From Streptomyces canus (lineage in GTDB: Bacteria > Actinomycetota > Actinomycetes > Streptomycetales > Streptomycetaceae), in the NCBI RefSeq assembly GCF_030815415.1, contig NZ_JAUSWW010000001.1, positions 3,286,001 through 3,350,000 of the forward strand: a stretch of DNA of 64,000 nt. Direction: 5' to 3'. Position 1 is the stretch's first letter. Each line of letters begins with the position of its first letter. Position numbers and translations under genes: made by a program. Shown piece by piece: positions 8,873 through 16,343 of this stretch. The notes below the pieces were generated by a model that searched no databases, had not been told where the DNA came from, and saw only the letters and a program-made list of their open reading frames with translations.

Positions 8873-9251
8873 CACTCAAATCGTCCGCGCCGTACGGAAG
8901 TTGTCGTAGATGTCCCGGAGCCGACTGTGTCCTTTGACACGGTCGGCCCTGGTGTTCATAACGTTTCGGCAGAGGAATCGGGTGGTATGGCCACGCGTCG
9001 TTGCCAAGCGGTCTCACTGCGCTCACAAAAGCCCCGTCATTTGACGGGGCTCGCTCTTTATGACCGTTTTATCTAGGGCTTACATCACTCCGAATCCCCG
9101 CCCTCCCATGTTTGGAGGACCGTAGGCCGACATGCTGGAATGCCTGAACTGCCCAATAGTCAAAGACGTACTCACTAGTCGATGGCGCACTGGGCTCTGA
9201 GAGACTGCGGCACAACGTTGGTGCCGACCCCGCCGGAAGGTTGTTGGTCGA
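8873..9251 (+). other. Gap between the two conservons
   Basis: This 379-bp gap separates cvnD1 from cvnA2. I see a terminator hairpin at 9030-9051 and then about 200 bp that should hold the cvn2 promoter. I found no convincing -35/-10 pair and no gene on either strand. Confidence 0.5.
9030..9051 (+). terminator. Terminator after first conservon
   Basis: Arms AGCCCCGTCA and TGACGGGGCT form a perfect dyad (about 8 bp stem with a small loop), followed by CGCTCTTTA. It sits about 160 nt after cvnD1 and before the cvn2 promoter region. Confidence 0.7.
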
Positions 9252-12200
9252 GTGAGGCGAAGCAAGAACGGTCCCGAGCCGTCGGCCCGGGGCAACTTCA
9301 CCCCGCCGCCGCGCGGAGCGGCGCCCGCCCCTGTGCCCGGTTCGGAACCGACGGCCGCGCCCGCTCCGAGCGGCAGCCGTCTCTCCCCGCGCAACTGGCG
9401 CGTGCCGACGCGGCTGAACGCGATCCTGCTCATACCCGTGCTGGTCGGCCTCGTCATGGGCGGCTTCCAGGTGAAGAGCTCGATCGACACCTGGCAGCAG
9501 GCCGAGGACGCGGAGAAGACCGCACGCCTGGTCCGGGCCGCCCTCACCTACGGCGACGCCCTCTACACCGAGCGCGACTCCACCGCCGCCCCGCTGCTCC
9601 AGGGCCTGGGCGAGGACGACAAGACGGTCGTCGCCGCCCGCAAGGCCACGGACACCGCCGCCGACGCCTTCGACGAGGCCGCGCAGAACATGCCGCAGAC
9701 GGCGGGCCTCCAGCGCCGCCTCCAGATCTTCCGCAAGGTGGAGCCGAACCTCCAGAAGCTGCGTGCGGCCGCGTACACCAAGAAGCTCGCCGGTGTGCAG
9801 ACCGAAGAAGGCTACGTCGAGGTCGCCCACCCCCTGATGGAGTTCTCCAACGAACTCGGTCTCGGCACCGGAAACATCACCAGCTACGGCCGTACCGTCT
9901 ACGCGATCGCGCTGACCAAGGCCTCGCTGTCGCTCGAGCGCTCCATCGGCATGCACCTGCTGATCAAGCCGGGCACCGACCCCAAGAGCTTCGCCGCCCA
10001 GCGCACCGCGCTCACCTCGTACGCCTACCTCGAGGGCATCGCCATCGAGGAGTACATCGGTGGTGGCACCGAGGCCGACGCCCAGAAGCTGGACACCCTG
10101 CAGAAGCAGGCCCTGGCCGACGGCGCGGCGATGGCCAAGGAAGCCAAGCAGAAGAACTCCGCCTATGTGCCGCCGCCGGCCGACCCCGTCGACATGGTCC
10201 GGGGCATCGGCGGTCTGACCTCCACGGACAAGTCCGAGCGTGACGCGCTCGCCACCAAGGGCATCACCGCCGAGAACTGGTGGGCGGTCAACACCCTCAA
10301 GTACAACGTCTACCGGACGATCGAGTCCGACATGGCCGACAAGGCCGTGGACGAGGCCTCCAGCATCGCCGACGAAGCCCAGCGGGACGCCTTCGTCACC
10401 GGTGCCGCCGTCGTGGTCGCCCTGCTCGCCGCGTTCATCCTGGCCGGCATGGTGGCCCGCCAGATGTCCCGCTCGATGCGCCAGCTGCGCAACGCCGCCT
10501 TCGGCATCGCCGAGCAGCGCCTGCCGATGCTGGTCGACCAGCTCTCCCGCACCGACCCCGGCCGGGTCGACACCCGGGTCACGCCGATCCCGATCACCTC
10601 GACCGACGAGATCGGCGAAGTCGCCCGCGCCTTCGACCAGGTCCACCGCGAGGCCGTCCGGCTCGCCGCCGAGCAGGCCCTCCTGCGGGGCAACATCAAC
10701 GCGATCTTCACCAACCTGTCGCGCCGCAACCAGTCGCTCATCGAGGGCCAGCTGACCCTCATCACCGAGCTGGAGAACAACGAGGCCGACCCGGACCAGC
10801 TGGAGAACCTCTTCCGCCTGGACCACCTCGCGACCCGTATGCGCCGCAACGGCGAGAACCTCCTGGTCCTCGCCGGCGAGGAGCCCGGCCGCCGCTGGGA
10901 CCAGCCGGTCCCGCTGGTCGACGTGCTCCGCGCCGCCTCCTCCGAGGTGGAGCAGTACGAGCGCATCGAGCTCTCGGGCGTCCCGGAGGCCGAGATCCAC
11001 GGCCGCGCCGTGACCGACCTCGTGCACCTGCTCGCCGAGCTCCTGGAGAACGCCACCACGTTCTCCTCCCCGCAGACCAAGGTCCGCGTGACCGCGACCC
11101 GTCTCCCCGACGGCCGCGTGATGATCGAGATCCACGACAAGGGCATCGGCCTCACCGCCGAGGACTTCGCGGACATCAACCACAAGCTGGCCAACCCGCC
11201 GACCGTGGACGCCGCGATCTCGCAGCGCATGGGTCTGTTCGTGGTCGGCCGGCTGTCCGACCGGCACGGCATCCGCGTCCAGCTGCGCCCCTCGGGCGAG
11301 CAGGCCGGTACGACCTCCCTGGTCATGCTGCCGGACGCGATCACCCACGGTGGTGGTGGCGAGCAGCAGCAGCCGTCCGCGGACGAGTTCACGGTCTCGC
11401 AGATCATCCCGGAGCAGAGCTTCGGCGGCGAGAACTTCAACAACGGTCTGCCGATGCGCACGGCCGCCGAACTCGGCTTCGACGACAGCCGCTACACCGA
11501 GGTCCCGGACGACATCCGCGAGCTGGACCCCGTAGGCCGCTCCCTCATGCGTGAGGAGCGTCGCGCGGCCCTGGAGGCCCAGCACGGCCAGCCGTCCCTG
11601 GAAGGCCCCGCGAACCCGTCGTACGCCGACGAGTTCGACGCGCAGCAGGCCGCCTACGAGAACGGCCACGGCGGCTTCCAGCAGCCCTCCGGCTACGAGG
11701 AGCCGCAGCAGGCGCCGTACGCCGAGCCGCAGCGCGCCGCGTACGAGGAGCCGCAGCAGGCGTCGTACGACGAGCAGTACTACGCGCCGAACGGCGGTAT
11801 GCCGCAGAACGACGGCTTCTCGGCGACCGGCGGCTACCCCGAGCCCACGTATGCGGAACCCGCCCAGGCGGACCACACGTCCGTACCGGAATCCATCCCG
11901 GCCTTCGAGGAGCGGCGCTACCAGGACGACTGGCCGCAGCAGGACGGGTACCAGAACGGGTACCAGGACCAGTACGCTCCCGAAGCGGAATCCGCGCAGG
12001 CCGCTGACGTCGGTGAGCGCGACCACGTAGGCTTCGACCGTCCGGGTCCGGCTCCGTCGGCCGCTCACGACCTGACCGAGGCGGGGCTCCCCCGCCGCGG
12101 ATCCGGCGGGGGCGGGGCGAACGGCACGGCCCGTGCGAACGGAACGAACGGCACGGGCAGCACGACCGACATGTTCGGCTCGCGGCACGTGGCCCAGGAA

Positions 12201-12533
12201 CAGCCGGCCTCCGCACCGGAGAGCAACGGCACCGGCAACGGTGACTGGCGTTCGGCCAACGACGAGCGCTGGCAGCAGGCTTCGGCGCTCAAGAAGCCCA
12301 AGGCGGGCGGGGTCACCTCCTCCGGTCTGCCGAGGCGGGTGCCCAAGGCCAACCTGGTCGAGGGAGCCGCCGAGACCACCCCCCAGGGCGGCCCACAGGT
12401 CTCCCGCGCTCCCGAGGACGTCCGGGGCAGGTTGAGCAACCTGCGCCGCGGTGTCGAGCGGGGCCGCAGCGCAAGCAGTGAAACGAACGGTCAGGGCTTC
12501 GGTTCTGACAGCACCTACAACCAGGAGCGTTAG
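9252..12533 (+). CDS. cvnA2: Conservon sensor-kinase-like protein (CvnA), second copy
   Basis: The 1093-residue paralog of the upstream CvnA has TM1 near residue 53-75, an extracytoplasmic sensing region to about 380, TM2 near 381-403, HAMP, LDHLATRMRRNGENLL near 522, and an ATPase domain with ELLENATTFS and DKGIGL. The sensing region diverges strongly from the first copy while the kinase core is nearly the same, suggesting different stimuli. The tail is rich in EEPQQA-type repeats and again ends in SSGLPRRVPKANLVEG and a basic VRGRLSNLRRG stretch. GTG 9252 has GGAAGG upstream at good spacing. Confidence 0.94.
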   Translation: MRRSKNGPEPSARGNFTPPPRGAAPAPVPGSEPTAAPAPSGSRLSPRNWRVPTRLNAILLIPVLVGLVMGGFQVKSSIDTWQQAEDAEKTARLVRAALTYGDALYTERDSTAAPLLQGLGEDDKTVVAARKATDTAADAFDEAAQNMPQTAGLQRRLQIFRKVEPNLQKLRAAAYTKKLAGVQTEEGYVEVAHPLMEFSNELGLGTGNITSYGRTVYAIALTKASLSLERSIGMHLLIKPGTDPKSFAAQRTALTSYAYLEGIAIEEYIGGGTEADAQKLDTLQKQALADGAAMAKEAKQKNSAYVPPPADPVDMVRGIGGLTSTDKSERDALATKGITAENWWAVNTLKYNVYRTIESDMADKAVDEASSIADEAQRDAFVTGAAVVVALLAAFILAGMVARQMSRSMRQLRNAAFGIAEQRLPMLVDQLSRTDPGRVDTRVTPIPITSTDEIGEVARAFDQVHREAVRLAAEQALLRGNINAIFTNLSRRNQSLIEGQLTLITELENNEADPDQLENLFRLDHLATRMRRNGENLLVLAGEEPGRRWDQPVPLVDVLRAASSEVEQYERIELSGVPEAEIHGRAVTDLVHLLAELLENATTFSSPQTKVRVTATRLPDGRVMIEIHDKGIGLTAEDFADINHKLANPPTVDAAISQRMGLFVVGRLSDRHGIRVQLRPSGEQAGTTSLVMLPDAITHGGGGEQQQPSADEFTVSQIIPEQSFGGENFNNGLPMRTAAELGFDDSRYTEVPDDIRELDPVGRSLMREERRAALEAQHGQPSLEGPANPSYADEFDAQQAAYENGHGGFQQPSGYEEPQQAPYAEPQRAAYEEPQQASYDEQYYAPNGGMPQNDGFSATGGYPEPTYAEPAQADHTSVPESIPAFEERRYQDDWPQQDGYQNGYQDQYAPEAESAQAADVGERDHVGFDRPGPAPSAAHDLTEAGLPRRGSGGGGANGTARANGTNGTGSTTDMFGSRHVAQEQPASAPESNGTGNGDWRSANDERWQQASALKKPKAGGVTSSGLPRRVPKANLVEGAAETTPQGGPQVSRAPEDVRGRLSNLRRGVERGRSASSETNGQGFGSDSTYNQER

Positions 12534-12534
12534 T

Positions 12535-12957
12535 GTGAGCCCGATGAGCCAGGCGGCACAGAACCTGAACTGGTTGATCACCAACTTCGTGGACAACACC
12601 CCCGGGGTGTCCCACACGGTGGTGGTCTCCGCCGACGGACTCCTTCTGGCGATGTCCGAGGGTTTTCCGCGTGACCGCGCCGACCAGCTTGCGGCCGTCG
12701 CCTCCGGTCTGACCTCACTGACCGCCGGTGCCTCGCGCATCTTCGAGGGCGGCAGCGTGAACCAGACGGTTGTGGAGATGGAGCGGGGATTCCTCTTCAT
12801 CATGTCCGTCTCCGACGGATCATCGCTCGCAGTACTCGCACATCCCGAGGCGGACATCGGCCTCATCGGGTACGAGATGGCGCTCCTGGTGGACCGTGCC
12901 GGTACGGTCCTGACGCCCGATCTTCGGGCCGAGCTCCAAGGGAGCCTTCTCAACTAA
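12535..12957 (+). CDS. cvnB2: Roadblock/LC7-domain protein (CvnB), second copy
   Basis: The 140-residue roadblock protein starts with GTG one base after the cvnA2 stop. The product is nearly identical to CvnB of the first conservon; visible differences include GGSVNQTV for GGDVAQTV and AEADIGLIGYE-type changes near residue 105. The short DNA region around the start is also almost unchanged between copies. This level of conservation fits a recent duplication or continuing gene conversion. Confidence 0.95.
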   Translation: MSPMSQAAQNLNWLITNFVDNTPGVSHTVVVSADGLLLAMSEGFPRDRADQLAAVASGLTSLTAGASRIFEGGSVNQTVVEMERGFLFIMSVSDGSSLAVLAHPEADIGLIGYEMALLVDRAGTVLTPDLRAELQGSLLN

Positions 12958-13054
12958 CAGACAGACGGTGCGTTTTGGCGTCCCGAGGCCATAAGGTTTC
13001 GGGACGCGGCTCCACAGTGATGCGGTGCCCGGCGCAGTCGGAGGAGGAGAGAAA

Positions 13055-13642
13055 GTGGCAACACCCCCAGGCGGTTCATCGTCCGGTAATTGGTCGTACG
13101 GCCCTGGCCAGGGTCAGAACGACGGTTCCCAGAACCCGAACCGTTACAACTTCCCCTCCGCACCGAGCCATCGGCAGCCGTACGCGCCCCAGGGCCCCGG
13201 GCCCTCGCCGTACGACCAGCCGTCGGCACCGCGTATCCAGCCTGTGCAGCCGCAGCGACGCGCCCCTGAGCCGGCGCCCGCAGGGGCGTCGAACAACAAC
13301 CACAACCCCTTGGTGCGCCCGTACGCCATGACCGGCGGCCGGACGCGCCCGCGCTACCAGCTCGCCATCGAGGCACTGGTGCACACCACCGCGCAGCCGC
13401 ACCAGATGCAGGGCCAGTTGCCCGAGCATCAGCGGATCTGCAACCTCTGCCGGGAGATCAAGTCGGTAGCCGAAGTCTCGGCTCTGCTGACGATCCCTCT
13501 CGGTGTGGCCAGGATCCTCGTCGCCGACTTGGCGGAGGCGGGCCTGGTCGCCATTCATCAGCCCGGCGGCGACGAGAACGCCGGCGGCCAGCCAGACGTG
13601 ACACTGCTCGAAAGGGTGCTCAGTGGACTTCGCAAGCTCTAG
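13055..13642 (+). CDS. cvnC2: DUF742 protein (CvnC), second copy
   Basis: The 195-residue DUF742 protein is longer than CvnC1 because of a Pro/Gln/Ser-rich N-terminal extension of about 65 residues before PLVRPYAMTGGRTRPRY. The core (HQRICNLCREIKSVAEV, VARILVADLAEAGLVAIHQP) matches CvnC1 closely. GTG 13055 follows GGAGGAG at good spacing, so it is preferred over the in-frame start at 13025. Its last 20 bp overlap cvnD2. The extension may give a copy-specific binding surface; that is inference. Confidence 0.94.
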   Translation: MATPPGGSSSGNWSYGPGQGQNDGSQNPNRYNFPSAPSHRQPYAPQGPGPSPYDQPSAPRIQPVQPQRRAPEPAPAGASNNNHNPLVRPYAMTGGRTRPRYQLAIEALVHTTAQPHQMQGQLPEHQRICNLCREIKSVAEVSALLTIPLGVARILVADLAEAGLVAIHQPGGDENAGGQPDVTLLERVLSGLRKL

Positions 13643-14204
13643 CGGCGGTCCTTCCCGCTCCACCACCTCGGCGAAGATCGTGGTGGCGGGTGGCTTCGGC
13701 GTGGGCAAGACCACGTTCGTCGGGGCCGTTTCGGAGATCAACCCGCTGCGCACCGAGGCCGTCATGACGTCCGCTTCCGCGGGCATCGACGACCTCACCC
13801 ACACCGGTGACAAGACCACCACCACGGTGGCCATGGACTTCGGCCGTATCACCCTGGACCAGGATCTGATCCTGTACCTGTTCGGTACGCCCGGTCAGGA
13901 CCGCTTCTGGTTCATGTGGGACGACCTGGTGCGCGGCGCCATCGGTGCGATCGTCCTCGTCGACACGAGGCGCCTTGCCGACTGCTTCCCGGCTGTCGAC
14001 TACTTCGAGAACTCGGGGCTTCCTTTTGTGATCGCCCTGAACGGGTTCGACGGGAACCAGCCGTACAACCCCGACGAGGTCCGCGAGGCCCTTCAGATCG
14101 GCCCGGACACCCCGATCATCACGACCGATGCGCGCCACCGTGCGGACGCGAAGTCGGCGCTGATCACTCTCGTGGAGCATGCGCTGATGGCGCGCCTGCG
14201 GTAG
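13623..14204 (+). CDS. cvnD2: Conservon small GTPase (CvnD), second copy
   Basis: The 193-residue small GTPase has P-loop GGFGVGKTT, switch II FGTPGQDRFWFMWDD, an ALNGF segment in the G4 position and TDARH near the end. It is nearly identical to CvnD1 apart from the first 15 residues and scattered substitutions such as GNQPYNPDE for GHQPYAPEE. GTG 13623 overlaps cvnC2 by 20 bp, exactly as in the first conservon. It ends the operon, followed by a long terminator hairpin. Confidence 0.95.
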   Translation: MDFASSSGGPSRSTTSAKIVVAGGFGVGKTTFVGAVSEINPLRTEAVMTSASAGIDDLTHTGDKTTTTVAMDFGRITLDQDLILYLFGTPGQDRFWFMWDDLVRGAIGAIVLVDTRRLADCFPAVDYFENSGLPFVIALNGFDGNQPYNPDEVREALQIGPDTPIITTDARHRADAKSALITLVEHALMARLR

Positions 14205-14223
14205 GCGGTTCTCTTTGCGGCTC

Positions 14224-14266
14224 CTGGGCTGCCACGGACGGTTGTACGCCGTCCGCGGCAGCCCAG
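14224..14266 (+). terminator. Terminator after second conservon
   Basis: Arms CTGGGCTGCC and GGCAGCCCAG, continued by CGGACGG and CCGTCCG across one A/C mismatch, form a stem of about 17 pairs with a 7-nt loop. It begins 20 nt after the cvnD2 stop. Confidence 0.8.
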
Positions 14267-14309
14267 TGGCTTGTCGCGCAGTTCCTCGCACCCCGGAAAG
14301 CCAAAAGCC

Positions 14310-14343
14310 TGAGGGCCCCCTCTCTTTCGAGAGGGGGCCCTCA
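14310..14343. terminator. Bidirectional terminator between cvn2 and accE
   Basis: A perfect 15-bp stem (TGAGGGCCCCCTCTC / GAGAGGGGGCCCTCA) with TTTC loop lies between the convergent cvnD2 and accE genes, 17 bp from the accE stop. It should stop transcripts from both sides. Confidence 0.85.
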
Positions 14344-14359
14344 GACGTCGTACGCGTGC

Positions 14360-14548
14360 TCAGTGCCAGCTGTGCGGGGCTCGGAATCCGCCCTCGCGTT
14401 CCAGGCGGCGCCAGCCGGCCTTGGGGTGGGGGCGGTGGTCCGGGAAAGCGGGCTGGGCGGCGGCGCGGGCCAGGAGGATCGCGGTGATCGCGGCGACTTC
14501 CTCGGGCCCGGCGTGGCCCTTCTCGACGCGGATGTCGGGAGTGTTCAT
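14360..14548 (-). CDS. accE: Acyl-CoA carboxylase epsilon subunit
   Basis: The 62-residue product matches the small epsilon subunit found only with actinobacterial acyl-CoA carboxylases. The N-terminal IRVEKGHAGPEEVAAITAIL block is the conserved part, and the C-terminus ends in a Trp/Arg-rich GWRRLEREGGFRAPHSW. Epsilon stimulates the complex of biotinylated AccA and carboxyltransferase AccB that makes malonyl-CoA. The gene lies 57 bp downstream of accB on the same strand and is followed by a strong terminator, so the pair forms a two-gene operon. The biotin-carboxylase subunit is not in the window. Confidence 0.93.
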   Translation of the reverse strand: MNTPDIRVEKGHAGPEEVAAITAILLARAAAQPAFPDHRPHPKAGWRRLEREGGFRAPHSWH

Positions 14549-14605
14549 GGGTGTCAGTCTCCGTGAGAGAGGTTTCCGCAGGGGTGCCGCGGAGGGTCCG
14601 CTGGG

Positions 14606-16189
14606 TTACTGCGGGGGGTTGCCGTGCTTGCGGGACGGCAGGTCGGCGTGCTTGGACTGGAGCATCGCCAGGGACTTGATGAGGACCTCGCGGGTCTCCG
14701 CCGGGTCGATCACGTCGTCCACCAGGCCGCGCTCGGCGGCGTAGTACGGGTGCATGAGCTCGGACTTGTACTCCTTGACCATCTTCTGCCGCATGGCCTC
14801 GGGGTCCTCGGCGTCCGCGATCTGCCGGCGGAAGATGACGTTGGCGGCACCTTCGGCGCCCATCACGGCGATCTCGTTCGTCGGCCACGCGTAGGTGAGG
14901 TCGGCGCCGATGGACTGGCTGTCCATGACGATGTAGGCGCCTCCGTAGGCCTTGCGCAGGATCAGCGAGATCCGCGGCACGGTCGCGTTGCAGTAGGCGT
15001 AGAGGAGCTTCGCGCCGTGGCGGATGATTCCGCCGTGCTCCTGGTCGACGCCCGGGAGGAACCCGGGGACGTCCAGGAAAGTGACGATCGGGATGTTGAA
15101 AGCGTCACACATCTGCACGAAACGCGCAGCTTTTTCGCTCGCCTCGATGTCCAGGACGCCCGCGAGGGACTGCGGCTGGTTCGCCACGATGCCGACGACC
15201 TGGCCGTCGAGGCGGGCCAGTGCGCAGATGATGTTCCGCGCCCAGCGCTCGTGGACCTCGAGGTAGTCGCCGTCGTCGACGATCTCCTCGATGACCTTGG
15301 CCATGTCGTAGGGCCGGTTGCCGTCCGCGGGGACCAGGTCGAGCAGTACGTCGCCCCGGCGGTCCGCCGCGTCCGTGGACTCCGCGCGCGGCGGGTTCTC
15401 GCGGTTGTTCTGCGGGAGCATCGACAGGAGGTAGCGCACCTCCGCGATGCAGGTCTCCTCGTCGTCGTAGGCGAAGTGGCAGACGCCCGAGGTCTCGGCG
15501 TGCACGTCCGCGCCGCCCAGCCCGTTCTGCGTGATCTCCTCGCCCGTCACGGCCTTGACCACGTCCGGACCGGTGATGAACATCTGGGACGTCTCGCGGA
15601 CCATGAACACGAAGTCCGTCAGGGCCGGCGAGTACGCCGCGCCACCCGCGCACGGGCCCAGCATCACCGAGATCTGCGGGATCACCCCGCTCGCCCTGGT
15701 GTTGCGCTGGAAGATGCCGCCGTACCCGGCGAGCGCCGAGACGCCTTCCTGGATACGGGCGCCCGCGCCGTCGTTCAGCGACACCAGCGGCGCGCCGGCC
15801 GCGATGGCCATGTCCATGATCTTGTGGATCTTCGTGGCGTGGGCCTCGCCCAGCGCGCCGCCGAAGATCCGGAAGTCGTGCGCGTACACGAAGACCGTGC
15901 GGCCCTCGACCGTGCCCCAGCCGGTGATGACACCGTCGGTGAACGGCTTCTTGGCCTCCAGACCGAACCCGGTCGCCCGGTGCCGGCGCAGCTGCTCGAC
16001 CTCCTGGAAGGAACCCGCGTCGAGGAGCAGCTCGATGCGCTCCCGCGCGGTCAGCTTGCCCTTGGCATGCTGCGCCTCGGTCGCCCTGTCACTCGGTCCG
16101 GCCATCGCCTGCGCACGGATCTCGTGCAGCTCGGCCACTCGCCCCCGTGCGTCCGTCGGCTCACCCGGCGCGTCATCCAAAACGGTCAT
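14606..16189 (-). CDS. accB: Acyl-CoA carboxylase beta (carboxyltransferase) subunit
   Basis: The 527-residue carboxyltransferase moves CO2 from biotinyl-AccA to acetyl- or propionyl-CoA. It has the two crotonase-like halves of the family; landmarks are LNDGAGARIQEG, MLGPCAGGAAYSPALTDF and ARKAYGGAY-like sequence in the second half, where the residue after RKAYGGAY is Ile. In characterised Streptomyces enzymes, as I recall, Asp here marks propionyl-specific PccB and Ile marks the AccB type that also accepts acetyl-CoA, so this is probably AccB. The start ATG 16189 opens with MTVLDDAPGE. accE lies just downstream on the same strand. Confidence 0.95.
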   Translation of the reverse strand: MTVLDDAPGEPTDARGRVAELHEIRAQAMAGPSDRATEAQHAKGKLTARERIELLLDAGSFQEVEQLRRHRATGFGLEAKKPFTDGVITGWGTVEGRTVFVYAHDFRIFGGALGEAHATKIHKIMDMAIAAGAPLVSLNDGAGARIQEGVSALAGYGGIFQRNTRASGVIPQISVMLGPCAGGAAYSPALTDFVFMVRETSQMFITGPDVVKAVTGEEITQNGLGGADVHAETSGVCHFAYDDEETCIAEVRYLLSMLPQNNRENPPRAESTDAADRRGDVLLDLVPADGNRPYDMAKVIEEIVDDGDYLEVHERWARNIICALARLDGQVVGIVANQPQSLAGVLDIEASEKAARFVQMCDAFNIPIVTFLDVPGFLPGVDQEHGGIIRHGAKLLYAYCNATVPRISLILRKAYGGAYIVMDSQSIGADLTYAWPTNEIAVMGAEGAANVIFRRQIADAEDPEAMRQKMVKEYKSELMHPYYAAERGLVDDVIDPAETREVLIKSLAMLQSKHADLPSRKHGNPPQ

Positions 16190-16343
16190 GTAGTGACCTT
16201 ACGAAGTGCGGCAAGGAAACTGGGCCGTCGACTCCGTACAGTCTCCGACCCGTTTTCCTGGTACCCCTGAACAGAACCTCAGAGCCATGCAGCCATTCCG
16301 ACTGCTCAGAGGGCGTCCCGCTTGTAGAGATCACACAAAGACA

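Noticed and set aside
9069..12953. Long open frame on the minus strand opposite cvnA2 and cvnB2
   Set aside because: Its apparent domains are the complement of the GTPase-linked genes on the other strand. Codon-position GC fits the plus-strand genes only.
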